NCBI GenBank assembly: GCA_017591395.1
Contig: WEDG01004058.1
Span: forward strand, 1-64,000
Reading direction: 5' to 3'
Source of the DNA: Schistocephalus solidus
Lineage: Eukaryota; Platyhelminthes; Cestoda; Diphyllobothriidea; Diphyllobothriidae
Length of the DNA: 64,000 nt
Below are positions 32,511 to 44,225 of this stretch, piece by piece. Numbering within the stretch: the stretch's first letter is position 1; each line of letters starts with the position of its first letter. The position numbers were made by a program, and so were the translations under genes. Below the pieces are notes generated by a model. It had not been told where the DNA came from. It saw nothing but the letters and a program-made list of their open reading frames with translations, and did no database searches.

Positions 32511-35500
32511 ACACGAACAAGCTCTCACACACAGGATTCTTTGTTTGCCAAACCGGCCCTGACCCTTTTCACGGTAGGATTGATGTTTTCATGAACAAGG
32601 CATAATATGGGATTTGGACCCGGAATAGTCTGAGCCACTGAGGGCAGGGTATGTCATATTTCTTGCAGGTCTTTTAAAGTTGGTTATAGCTGAATAGGCA
32701 GATGCCCCTCCCACGCGTGTCGCAACACGATGGTTGCATATTTGTTAGCAGAACTGCTCAGTGCATGGCTACCTTCACAGTGCAGGAAAACGTCCACTGG
32801 CCACCCTCATCTGCTTTAGCACTGATGGTGAATCGAGAACAAGTAAGTGACCGGCCACTTCCTACCCAGACCTAACTGGATATCGCGCATACCCGAGGGC
32901 ATGTCGTTTAAATGTGCAATTGCAAAAAATCTCTAATTATTATATGAAATCGAGAACCAGATCTCATGCGTCCGGACTATGCTGTTCCACCAGACCACGT
33001 CAACCCGTTGAAAGAGATTGCACGCGGAACAGGTTAGGGAGAAAAATGTCAGGGGACATCCGTACTGTTAACTTGTCCATACAAGCATCACAGAGCTCAA
33101 CTAGAGTTTTATATCCGTAGGAGGCGAGTACAGGACGGGTGCCAACGCGAGCAAACCGACAAAATCAAAATGCTAATCGCGATGGGGTAAGCCTTTACGG
33201 CTGTCTAACGTACGAGATCAAGTGAATTCGTGGTCGGAAGGAAATTAAGTCCCTGTGGATTCCTCGCCACTCGTCAAACAAACGAACGCGCTGGACGACG
33301 TTAGGCCACTTAATTGCTACGCTGGCAATCGTGGCCGCAGCCTGTCGATTACACCACTTGCATGTCACCACGTAGCTGTAGGTAAAGCAAACCTGTGATG
33401 TGGGACAGCAATACTGTCAGGAAAATCCTAGTTAATTTGATATTCCATCCGAGTAGTTCACTCTATCCAGGCTATCTTATCTTTGAATATGAAAAGAGAG
33501 CGTGAGAGCTTTGCATTTGCTGATGGAATTCCTACTGTGAAACAATGGCTATAATCTCTCAGATCGCCTCTTTCGCATTTCGTTTGCGGTTTTGCAAGAA
33601 CCGTTTTAAATTTAAAAAATATTTAAACGGCTTCTGCAAGTTCAAAGATGACAGCGGCATGGAGCTGCTTCAACAGCAAGCGACCGACGGAGTCCATCAA
33701 CTGACTAAGCAACTCGGCACTCCAGGAAACTTTCCGCATGCTGTGTGATCTGACGTTACCAGGCCAAATAACTATGCCAGAGACACTGGACGCGGATGAC
33801 CGAGCATGCCAAATTTCAAGTCGCAGTCCACTTTACGTGACTCAAATATACCTTTGCGTTGGAGAGAAAAGTTATCCCTTATATGTCGTTGTCTAGGATT
33901 AGTGGTGCGAGGGTAAATTTGAAACGTCAGACGAATGGTTTATTGTCCCAACGCTATAAATTTTCTCTCAAATGGTTCCAGGAACTCACATCTTTGCGTG
34001 CATTTACTTAGCTGATATGCCCTTTTTGTCAGTTATGTTTCATTTTAACAGCCGGAAGTGGTCGCACACATTCAGGCGGTATTCATTTTTTGTCAGTAAG
34101 ATAAAGTTTTCTCCAACTTCTATGAAATGCTTGGGTAGGTTCAATTTGTAGAGATCGTTTCCGCATTTTTGCGAGACGTCTAACATCAACCGAAATTGGT
34201 TGAATTATTATGGCTCAGTGACACGGAAAACACAATAATAAATATTCAATTGAAATTGTAAAAATTCAGCATTTATATATAGATGTCAATTAATCTTTAT
34301 TGAGTAAAAAGTTGAGCTTGGGTTGTGAAACGCAGGACATCGACGGGTATGAAACACTTATTATTGACTGTTGTTTTGACAGTACTGTGGAACTAAGTAG
34401 TCTCTGCTGTCATGCGCACTCTGTGGTTCTCTCAAATATCTCTTTATATTTTAGAACACACTCAAGTTTAGGGAACAAATTCCCCAGGTAACCCAACGTA
34501 TTGGACGAAACGCCTTCTATAAATGCGAGCAATGCCAAAACATCATAATTATCGTTGTCAGCTGTGTATAGAATATGAACACCTCAACGGAGCAGCACTA
34601 ACAAGCCCGCATATGTTTGAATATAGGCGAGATGACAACCTTTTCAAAATTATATTTTGTAGCATCTTCGTGCCAAAAATTAAATGCTTCCTTTCTCTTT
34701 TCAGAAGTCAATACCACCTGAGGGTATACTGCAAAATATGTCACCTAAGTAATTATTTCTGTCGAACATTAAAAACTAATAATCATGTTCCTGTACGATA
34801 TCTTATGTGATCATGAGCGTTGTAGAGAATTTTAACGATGCTCTCGAGATATTGCGTGATTTCGGTTAGGTTTTCTGGAGTCCGATGACCTCCATTCACA
34901 GAACTGCCTCAGAGATCCCTAAATTAGAATCTCTTTCGAATATAAATCTTTCCCACATTCAAACAGTGACATTCTAAGAGGTAAACCTTCCTTTGCATTG
35001 CACGCCGCAGATCATATAAACGTGCACAGTAGGCACAAAGATCACTCTAAAGAGTTCCCTTCCTAGTCATTGTTATGCAAGTACGATTTCAACACCTGTC
35101 TACCTAAAGTTAATGTGAGATAAGTTCCTCTGTTTTTTAGTCTCGCAATCTTCCTGAACCAAACTTCGATTGTCAAAATTCTCGGTAGATGCTTTAGCGT
35201 TGGCTTCTGTCACCGTAAAGAACGTAACGTTGACAGTTTATCGGTCTTTGGCTGAATCCATGGGAGATAGCCAATTCAAATAAGTATTTTCGGTGGCATG
35301 TAATCATTCAAATTTTACCAAAGTAAATTAAAGTTTCCTGCTTTAATGTGACATAGTCTTCTTTATGGTCCCTTCTTCAGCGTGGACGGGTATATCGTTT
35401 TCGTAGATTTGGAAAAAAATAGGGCACCAGGTTAGCTCCTTCATGCTTTGTCTCGAGTCAAACAGCCTTTCATGTAGGACGCTCTCAAGTATCGACTTCG

Positions 35501-37082
35501 ATGACACCCCTTGTATAAACAAACTGATTATGATAGTTTTTATCTTCCGAGCATGACCTTTAAAAGGCATACAAAGGGACATTTTTTCGGGGAACGAACT
35601 GCCTTCCTTTGCAATTTTTCTTCAAATACCAATCATCACTTCTAAATAACGAAATCTATCGCTCAACAAGCATCTGCCATAAAATTTCTTATGTAACAGT
35701 GGACTGTTGAAAGGGGTTTTTTGCAACTGATAAAATTTAGAAATCCAAGCCTCTAGTGCGCGGAGGTGACAAGGCTAGGTTCTCGCTTGACAACAGTTAC
35801 CGATTTCTGCGCTGCAATGCTTATTTTAAAAGCTGGGCACTTAACTAATTTTTCTACAGACCACGATAGGGTTACTTAACGATTCAAAAATATACTGCAA
35901 AATTCAGCAGCTGAAAAGTTGTAATTGAGCGATTTGGCCCAGAAATCTCCTCTGTTGTACTTTTGAACATATTACTTACAAATCTAGTAGTGCTGATTGG
36001 CTGAAAATTGCATTGACGAAGGTAAGCACAGTGGCCTTGAGCGTAAGTTTTTTTCGTGCCAGCAGATAATATAATATCAGGTTTTGCAACACGTTTTGAA
36101 CCCTTTGATGAGCACACTTCGTTCAGTCTGGTTAAAGCAGAATGTTACGGTTAAACGAAATCTTACCCAATTAATTCGATGCGAAAACGTGCAAGTATTT
36201 AAATCTACAACCGCCAACAGCCAGTAACATTTGAGACCCCATATTATCCTTTTGAAGGAATGAGACCTTCCTTCCATAGGAATATCACCCTTTCCGTTTA
36301 TATTGTCTTACCCTAAAGCAAACGATAAATTTAAAATTCCTGCTTGATTTTTTTCTCATAACGATACCCCTATGGCCTCCAAATGTTGATTGATACAATT
36401 CGAAATATATTTATATGCTCTTTAGAATAAAAAATCGTTCCTGTCTTTCAAATATATGCAGCAACGAGAAATAGAGCAGTGAACTGCTCGTAAATTCAGC
36501 AATGTATTTGCCAAACAAGTTTTAACAAGGCCTCGCATTGCTGGCGAAATCACCCCTGTGAGCTCTAATAAGTCACCTGCCAAGGAGGAATTGCGCACGC
36601 TAACACCTCACCAACCTACACTCGACTAACCCGATTACCGTAACGGTGGAGTTAACACCACAACTTAACCCAATGTACAGCTTAAGCGTAGGCATGTTTT
36701 TCTCAGTAAAGGTACCTGCTTTTTACACTCCGCTGTTCACCTGGTCTGTTATTGCAAACTCAGCGTAGATCTTGCTCACAATTTTAATGTTCTGATCGGG
36801 CCCTTGTTACGTAGGTAATTTCGATGCCACATAGCCTGCAGATACTCTATCCTCTTGGCGTTACCCCTGCCTCCTAAAGCCGACTACGATGAGCTCCAAA
36901 CCTCTGTCCTCCCTGTTGGAAGAAGCGAAAAGTGAGCGGTGGTGAATCTGTTGTTGCGCTAACCGTATGGTTGTGATTGCAACTTACCTTCTGTGTCACG
37001 TAGGCTGGTGGGAGTGCATGAAAGGATGAGCATCCAGAAACTACTCTTTCAGCTTCTCTTTGTTGGCACTGACCATGCTGAG
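32511..37082. other. No gene recognised; 4.6 kb of unassigned DNA
   Basis: All open frames are under 100 codons. The most protein-like are 33545-33748 (+) and 34523-34810 (+), neither with a known domain. No repeats similar to the rest of the window were noticed except weak AT-rich similarity near 36300-37000. Confidence 0.5.
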
Positions 37083-37790
37083 ATATTTCAGTCACGGCAG
37101 GATGACAGATTTTGAACGAGCTTCCATCTGGCGGCTTCCAAAACCACACTGTAAAAAATGCCTGTTTGCATATAATATATTTTTCTAATTGATTTTCGAT
37201 GTCCTTGTAAATTCCAATATATTTTAAAGAAAACGCGCACAAACATATTCTATCTTATAGTCACTTGGTTTCATATTATGCCTTCTTTTAATTTTATACT
37301 TGAAGAAAGGGTTTCTTTCATTCATAATATACACTATACGTTAATTTATTAATGTTGCCTACAAGAAAGATGACATGATCCACACCAATTGCAAACTTTT
37401 AAAAGAAATATATTAAATTGTCCACATAGCGTAGTGAGATTTTGTGGTTTATTTTACAGATAATGTTTTACACCATGGAAATTGAAACGTTGAGTGCAGG
37501 TTTAACGGCCGGTAGGTTTCAAAATGCCTCTTATTTATAAAAATTTTAAAAACCAAAAACACCCTTTCATTGAGCATAAAATTTGAACAAACCCTAATAT
37601 TCTACCGAACAGCTGTAAGAAATAATATATTTGAGCACATTTTCTTTAAAATATTTTTGAATTAATAAGGACATGAAAAATAAATGAGAAAAACTCATAC
37701 TACAAACTTAGCCATTTTTTACAGTGTGGTTTTTGCAGGCCGCAGAAAAGAAGCTCATTTTAATGCTGGCTTCCTGATGTAACGGAAATG
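37083..37790. mobile_element. MITE with ~78 bp terminal inverted repeats
   Basis: The left end 37083-37160 and right end 37713-37790 are inverted copies (about 75% by eye). Each has an internal 19-20 bp block that is exact, AACCACACTGTAAAAAATG on the left. The 550 bp interior is very AT-rich and has no coding potential. Another single end of the family is at 2150-2262. The superfamily cannot be named without the transposase. Confidence 0.7.
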
Positions 37791-38124
37791 TTTTGGGATA
37801 GGGTTTGAAGGTACTCTTTTGAAACTGCTCTGAGTCCTTTACATTTTAAACTCAGAGTCGAGTTAGGTTTATAAATAAAAGCTAATGCTCTTTCAGTTGG
37901 TTCACGTTTTTACAAAAATAAGGCGCAAGTAAGACCTTCGTGCGAAAATGGTATCGCTCGTAATCGGTAGTATGCACACCAGGTGCAAACCTCCGCTTAT
38001 CAGTCTGTTCTTATTTGGTGACGGAAGTGAGTAATGTGTCTTGCGCTTGAATGAAATGCAGACGATCATTCCCTTATGTTGCTCATTTTCGATATTTCGC
38101 TGCGCAATCCTATTCAAGTACAGG
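37791..38124. other. No gene recognised
   Basis: Short flank between the MITE and the SINE array. Confidence 0.5.
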
Positions 38125-38690
38125 CAGCCTCTTTACCAAGCCGGGTGCTCTACCACCACAAAGTTTGTCTCGATGGTTGTGTGGTTTATCAGACGTGCAT
38201 TTCTTGCTAGCAATAGCTAAATTCCGTCAGCTTGACGCACCACCGATCGGTTATGGGACTCACTCGTCCCATTTTGCCCTGAGACAAGCACATCAGCAGC
38301 CGCACAGTGGTTAGCAGTAGTAAACGCAGATTAACAATGCCGTCAAAGACAAGGGAGATTTAAAGGGCCATTTTTAAATCATTATCCATCATCAGTTAGT
38401 CATACCAACCCCAGATTGTGCCACTACCAGAGGTTCGAACCCGCGAACAGTTGGTCAGAAGTCCAAAGCTGAAAAGATTGAGGGGCGGGCTCGTTGACTT
38501 GCTGGTTTAGATCGGGAATATGGGCATTCGTTGATGAACGCTCACTGATCGCTAACGGAACGCACTAGTCTCGTTCTGCCTTGGGGCTTACTCTCGAGCC
38601 CCACCAACAAACGCACAGCAACTTGTGGTATAGACCGTCGGAAATGGCTGGAAAAGACAAGGGAGACTAGCCTTCCTTGCCTATGTTGGC
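38125..38690 (-). repeat. Tandem SINE family S units
   Basis: Unit 1 (about 38125-38340) is divergent; unit 2 (about 38341-38636) is clear, with AAAGACAAGGGAGAT, a reversed B box GAGGTTCGAACCCGCGAAC, GTTGATGAACGCTCACTGAT and CTCTCGAGCCCCACCA. A third begins at 38651 with the same AAAAGACAAGGGAGACT. The period is about 300 bp, so this SINE can occur head to tail. Confidence 0.65.
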
Positions 38691-40493
38691 AATATTCAAT
38701 TGACTAGTTAAACTCTTTGATCAGAAAATTTCAGTGGATGGTTAATATTAATAGCTTATATACGCTGCCTTAATAAATTCCATCCCCTTCACCTTGTCTT
38801 TGCCAACACCGAATATTATATAACGGCTATCATTTTGCTCTCCTATAAATAGAATATTTTTAATACCAGCGGTGTTTTAAGTAGGTGGCCAGTCGTTTGC
38901 AGATTAAAATGAAAACCAAAAATATGTACGATTTTGAAAGTTTACCTCTCTCCTACCTTCCCATAGCACTTCTTTTAATCCGAAAACGAACCTGATTGGT
39001 GGCTTTTCCAACAGTGGCCATACAAGGAAGCTTTATTGAGAGATGCTGTATGAACAGCAACTGAAGTCTCTCCGGGCCTTTTATGACCACCTAAACAGGA
39101 CACTGAAAAAGGAGCCACCCACAATACATGTGGCTTTGCGCAAAATTCCAAGGAAATAAGGGTAAGGATTATCAGAATTGGGGTTTCGGGCATGAATAGG
39201 CTAAGGGGGAAGGTTACTAACGTGTCAACTGTAGGATTTAGTTTTAGGGTAGTGCTAGGGTTAGAGTTTAAGATAAAGCTGACAGAATCGTTTTTTGTGA
39301 GGTTTTGCCTTAGCTTTAAGACACGGGTATATTTTCCCTTCCTAAAATCTACCATAAGGCCAACTATTTTAAGTGGGTGGGCGTTTCCTATTCCCGCTTC
39401 CTGTTTAGGCGGCCGTACAAGGCATCTCTTCTTCAAGCCATTCCGTGGTTGCAGGATTGCGCGTATCAGGCTTGCAAGACCAATGTCCAACAATGCCTAG
39501 AGTTAGGTTCACTGTATCGTCTGTGACTGCTTTTTCTTCAGACCAAATAGCCTGCATATCTCACAGTTAACCTTTACTGACCCCCCCTTTCGCTATCTTT
39601 GAACGTTAAGGTTACCTAAACTTTCCAGAGTACCGCAGCATAGTTCTACTTACCGCCCGTTAATGTGCACTGAACAACTAAAGATGACTGACCGAAAATA
39701 TTGGTACCCGAAAGAATAGGAAGGGAGAAAGAGGAATTACAGGAGGAGGACGAAAACGAAGAAGAAGAATGTTGATAGGACCTCCCAAATTATTTTCAGC
39801 TTTGGCAGACTGTCAGCGACGTTGGCTCCCTAAACCTTCGTCACCCGAACAAAAATAAAATTACTTTTCTGTGAAAATCCACATAAGTGAGTTAAATTCT
39901 TTTCGAGGTTCAGAAGAAACACACGTTTGCGTTAATCTGTAATCGACTTGTGATATAGGTCCCCGGCAGTCAGTTTCTACAGTTCATCAGTAGTCTAGAG
40001 GAAGGCAGAATCCTTTCCAAGCATAAAACACGTTAGGTGTCATTATCGCTGTTACATGACCGTTATAGAGAGTGTAGCTCAGTAGGTTTGGTGAAAGCAA
40101 CGCATTTACGGCACAGACAGTTTTAGCTACTGAGCGTAAGTAGCTCCCAATTCCGGCCCTGTATATTTTAAGGCGTACCTCCTTGTCCTTCCTCGTATAA
40201 GTGATTTATGGACGGGTTGTAACGCGTAAACGAGTCTGCAGTGGTACTTTTTCACAAAGACATCATGCATTATTGGAACAGCTAATGATATCCTGATCGG
40301 CGTATTACCTGACAAGTGTGACCCCAAGCTTTTTACAAAAAACTTCACTTTTCCAATGGGGTCTCACTCGGTGGCATGTGGAAGTGCCGGAAAACGTATC
40401 CGTGAGTCACAAAACCCTGCCGACCATCACAGAACCACGTCTGTTGAATACCCCGTTAGCTTTGATACCCCTGAAGTTTGTGCGTGCACTTCA
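38691..40493. other. Unassigned; contains 172-codon minus frame and telomere-like motifs
   Basis: The longest non-transposon open frame in the window (39493-38975, minus, 172 codons) has no recognisable domain or splice context. Its plus strand contains degenerate TTAGGG motifs at 39236-39272 (TTTTAGGGTAG, CTAGGGTTAGAG). The ends carry CACCTAAACAGGA (39088) and, inverted, TTCCTGTTTAGG (39400). More likely a low-copy repeat than a gene. GA-rich DNA lies at 39725-39775. Confidence 0.45.
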
Positions 40494-40509
40494 TATATAT
40501 CTGACGGTT
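40494..40509. repeat. Left target-site duplication of LINE B
   Basis: TATATATCTGACGGTT, matching 42686-42701 (TATATATCTGACAGTT) at 15 of 16 positions. Confidence 0.75.
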
Positions 40510-42192
40510 GTTGCGGTGGTAGTGGAAGTAACAGGTGATGAGTATTGAGATGTGGTCTGTATGATGGTGGGAGCAATTGAACTGATGCTAGTGGTGAGGG
40601 AGGGGGATTCCAAAAGAGGGTTGGCAGAATTTGACATAGAAGTGGGATTGCTGGTGCATTGCGTCCGAAGATGTCTGACCAGGCTGATTCACGCACGGAA
40701 GGTGCGTTGACAGCGTGGGCATGCTGGAAGGGCCTGGGCATTGGCGGTGTTGGCCCGGGGCGCTGGGGACATTCATGCCGCTATTTTGGTCTTGGTGTTG
40801 CCGATCCTGTTGGCTTCGTAGATTGCTGCCCCTGTCTTCACTGTCCTTCTCCAAGCAGGTCGATTCCAGGCGAGGTCCTCCCAGGTCGCCGAATTGATCT
40901 GCAGTTGCTTTAGAGAAGTCTTCAGAGTGTCCTTGTAGCGTCTTACTTGACCCCCTTGTCGACCAGAACCCATGGCGACATCTCCATTAAAGAGTCGTTT
41001 GGGTAATCGTTTCGTGTTCCATCCTCACAAGGTTGCCGCCTTAGCACAGTTGCAGTTGTTTCAGCTGAGCGTAAATGCTGAGAAAGCCTGTTCGTTCCAA
41101 CACTTCCGTGTCCGGTATCCTGACTTGCCATGTCAACTTAAGTATTCTGCGAAGGCAGCTGAGGTGGAGGTGGTTCAACTTCCGCGCCTGCTTTTGGTTG
41201 ATCGTCCACTTCTCCGCTCCATACAGCAGCATCGGCAATATGACAGCATTGCACATCTTGAGTTTGGTGCTGAGGTGGAGATCGTGTCGATTCCGGACCA
41301 CGTTCTGCATGCGCCCAAAGGCTTGGCTCGCTTTTGTGATCTGATGGGCGATCTCATCGTCAACTTTGTGCTGCGGGAGAGATTGCTGCCCAGGTACGTG
41401 AAGGTATTTACAGATTTCAGTTGGGTGCCATTGCCCTTGATGTGAGCTACAGAATAGGTGGTATTGGGCGGCGGCTGATGCATCACAACCGTTTTCTCAG
41501 TGTTGATGCAAAGTCCTAAGTTGTCCCAGGCGGCAGTGAAGAGGTCCATGCTCCATTGCATTTCCTCTTCTGTCAGTGCATTGAGTGTGCAGTCGTCAGC
41601 GAAGAGAAGTTTCGTGGATGGTGGCTGTGGAAACACGCGATCGGAAGTGCATCCAAAGTTGGTTGAAGAGTCAGTCTTTCATCCGGTAGGCGATGTGGAT
41701 CCCGGGGCGTTCTTCACAGAAGGCATCCGTTAGGATGGCAGAGAACATGAAACAAAAGAGGGAAAGTGCAAGGATTCAGTCCTGCTTCACTCCGTTGGTC
41801 ATTGTGAATGCTTCGGATACTGTCCCGTTGTCAGTAACGCGTGCTATCATCCCGTCGTGAAGCTGACGTACCATATGCGTGAAGTGCTCAGGACAGCCAA
41901 ATTTCTGCATGATTTTCCACAGCCCATCGTGATTCACCGTTTCAAAGGCTTTCTTCAGATCCTCGAAAGGTAGTGTGGAGGTGATTCCGCATCTTCTGGC
42001 AATTCTCTTGCAGCTGGCGAGCGGTGAAGATCATGTCAATTGTTCCTCATTGTCGTCGGAAGGCACATTAGATTTCCAGGAGCAGTCAAGCGATTAAGGA
42101 AAATGAGGGCAAATATCTTTCCAGCGATGTTGCGCAGCGAGATAAATCGGTGGTTGTCGCAGTGTTGGCGGTTTCCTTTCTTCTTGTAGAGG
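40510..42192 (-). pseudogene. LINE B reverse transcriptase, inverted segment
   Basis: Minus-strand reading starts within RT at LYKKKGNRQHCDNH (about 42190) and NIAGKIFALIFLNRL. It continues through IFTARQLQENCQKMRNHLHTT and KKAFETVNHDGLWKIMQKFG (motif A), then motif B with a stop in place of a Gly/Cys codon. Motif C is LLFADDCTL (about 41595), then the thumb and [20 protein letters not shown]. It ends just after the first zinc finger linker. Frames change at least five times. It keeps the RT fingers segment deleted in LINE A, which helps define that deletion. Confidence 0.86.
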
Positions 42193-42685
42193 TGGGGGTG
42201 AGGGAAAGAGTGAGGTCGACAGTTCAGCGCATTTTCCTGCCTATAAACAATCTGACGCGCTTTAAACTATCAAGGTGCGCTTAAAAGCCGTGGCTTGGAA
42301 TGTTGCCAACTGACGGGATAACTCGGACCACGTGCTCAGCCCACTGTGTATTTTGTGTGGTGTGGCTGACTGGTGGACTGAGAGTCAGGCTGCAATGGCT
42401 CCTTCTTAATGTGGCCTTTTTGGCACTCCCCCTCCATGGTATCCGAGTCAGGTGTAGTGGTACACCCAGGGGCGGCTCCGGCCATGCCAGCCACCTGCGC
42501 ACTCTCCCATCTCCGGTCTTCTTGACTCTGTCATGACACTGGGCTCAAGTAGGGGAGGGGGAGAGTGTGCGGTAGATGCCGCGCAAGTCTTCTATCACTT
42601 TAAACTAAATCACGCGCAAGTCACCGTCCCTGCACAACCCCTCCGTGGAGCATATGGTGGACCTCGTCAAAATCGACGGTTGAAC
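42186..42685 (+). repeat. LINE B 3' UTR, sense segment
   Basis: Collinear with 30990-31481: GTCGACAGTTCAGCGCATTT, the CAAGGTGCGCTTAAAAGCCG hairpin region, GTCAGGCTGCAATGGCTCC, then GTGGAGCATATGGTGGACCT to the terminus. Confidence 0.85.
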
Positions 42686-42701
42686 TATATATCTGACAGT
42701 T
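42686..42701. repeat. Right target-site duplication of LINE B
   Basis: TATATATCTGACAGTT, matching 40494-40509 with one mismatch. Confidence 0.75.
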
Positions 42702-43509
42702 ATTTACTACCGTAGAGGATTCCGATCTTTGAGAATATGGCACTTGTCACAAGACCATAAATGCTTCTGAACATAAAGTTCAATGTGACTCTGCCAGAGT
42801 CCGAGTTTCTTTCAAAACGAGTAGCCCTGATTTTCCGACGTGGTTGTTACCCATTCAATGATCTTATCCCAGTCTACATTCCTTAAGTTTAGTCCCAGTC
42901 TGCATCAAATCTTATTAGTATTTGAATTTTATAGGAAATTTATTTTTTGAGAAAGACCATAATTACTGAGGACAGTAAATTTCGTGACTACTTTTCGTAT
43001 GCCGAAAGACCGAAGTCGACGACCACTCGGCAACACTTAAGACCCATGGACATCGTGCTAGAATTTATACAGCTGTCGAAATCCAGCTCGACTAGCACAT
43101 TGCGGAGGCCATCTACTTCATTACGACAGTGAAGAATGAAAGAGGATGAAAAAGAGTATCATAATAACAAAATGAGGTAAGAGCACTTCAGTGGTTCCCT
43201 ATCATTGTCAGATCCCCAACATGCATTGGTTGATTAGTGAATTTGTAAACACCAGCATAGGTCTACAGTCAGTTTCATGGTCATAGCTTTCTGTTAGTTG
43301 GAAATTTAAAGCAGACTATATTTTAGTTTTTCATTAATACCATGTGACCTCCGCTTGCTGCTATAGGACCTAACCCACTGGATCGCAATTTGTCGGAAAT
43401 GTACCTACGCCAGTTTTTGAAATATGGGGATAATTTTAAACTTCAGCGAAATTGTGTGTGGGGTCGTAGACAGTCCGCAATAGAGAAAGGCAGCTTAATA
43501 TTGCTGGTA
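42702..43509. other. No gene recognised
   Basis: AT-rich; short frames only (maximum 82 codons, partly inside the SINE that follows). Confidence 0.55.
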
Positions 43510-43770
43510 AAGAAAAAGGAGACTGGAATGGCCATTTCTGGCTTATTAGACATCGTCAGCCAGCCATACCCAACCCCAGGTTGTGCCTCAGCCGAGGATC
43601 GAACCCACGACCCGTTGATCGGAAGTCCAACGCTCTAAGTTTTGAGCCACGGCCTCATTTTCCAGGCGGTTTAGACCGGGAATATTGACGTGAATTCATC
43701 GATGAACGCTCACCGATCGCTAACGGAACCCACTCGTTTCACTTTGTCTTGAGGCTCACAAAATATTCCC
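43510..43770 (-). repeat. tRNA-derived SINE (family S), best copy
   Basis: On the minus strand: an A box in CCGTGGCTCAAAACTTAGAG, then a B box GTGGGTTCGATCCTC, then CTGGGGTTGGGTATGGCTGG, TAATAAGCCAGAAATGGCC and the end CCAGTCTCC. On the other side of the tRNA-like part lies the block CGTTAGCGATCGGTGAGCGT. The tRNA-like part carries an internal Pol III promoter. At least seven full or partial copies occur in the window. Confidence 0.78.
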
Positions 43771-43974
43771 TTTTGTTTTTTCTTTGACATTTATTTGAAT
43801 TTTCGTAGTCATCGAAATTTTATAGAAAAAATGCAGACTACTTAAGTAATCTATGTATCGAGTATTTTCAGGAAGGCTAACGGACGCTCATTCAAAGGGA
43901 GGCTTCGGGGTGTGCCTACCTTACCTTATAAATGTGCTATTTGAAAATTTTTATTGGACCCAGTCGTGTAAGAT
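43771..43974. other. Spacer between SINEs
   Basis: No gene recognised. A 71-codon plus frame runs through into the tRNA-like segment and is a by-product of it. Confidence 0.5.
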
Positions 43975-44057
43975 TCGTTGGGATTCGAACCCACGACAGC
44001 AAAAGGAGAGCTTTAGTACAGCCAACGCTCTAACCACTGGAACTACGAGGCCTCAGC
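43975..44057 (-). repeat. tRNA-like SINE head
   Basis: Minus strand: CTCGTAGTTCCAGTGGTTAG (A box) and GTCGTGGGTTCGAATCCCAA (B box), with a long insert between them. The spacing and stems do not form a standard cloverleaf. A relative is at 26525-26700. Confidence 0.6.
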
Positions 44058-44151
44058 GGAGACCGTGAATTAAATCACTTCGTATCAAAATTTGTAAATT
44101 TCACACGTAATTTGACCCAAGTTTGATTAACCTCCCAGCTCCCGGTGAAGG

Positions 44152-44225
44152 ACTCGTAGCTCAGTTGGTCAAAGTGATGGCTGTCCTGGGTTTAACGCCA
44201 ACCGGGGTCTCTGAGGTTTTCAAAA
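44152..44225 (+). repeat. tRNA-like SINE head, opposite strand
   Basis: GACTCGTAGCTCAGTTGGTC is an excellent A box. The would-be B box, GGGTTTAACGCCAACC, is degraded. It lies head to head with the previous element, ~95 bp apart. Confidence 0.5.

Larger units (their letters stand above)
40510..42685 (+). mobile_element. LINE B: one insertion with inverted 5' part (twin priming)
   Basis: Between two near-identical 16 bp flanks lie (i) the RT to zinc-finger-linker region of a LINE A relative in minus orientation (40510-42192) and (ii) the last 500 bp of the 3' UTR in plus orientation (42186-42685). Next to the left flank is the 3'-most coding part; at the inner junction is the 5'-most part. This is the layout twin priming predicts. 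The stretch between the finger linker and the 3' UTR is absent. I therefore treat both pieces as a single event, not two elements. Confidence 0.78.

Noticed and set aside
38975..39493. 172-codon minus-strand open frame as a gene
   Set aside because: No recognisable domain, no splice or promoter context. The opposite strand is telomere-like and TTAG-rich, which suppresses stops by composition.
40659..41445. Plus-strand 157-codon and 84-codon frames
   Set aside because: Antisense of the inverted LINE B reverse transcriptase.
42186..42685. 3' UTR at 42 kb as an independent SINE
   Set aside because: It shares one target-site duplication with the adjoining inverted RT segment and equals the LINE A 3' UTR, so it is part of LINE B.
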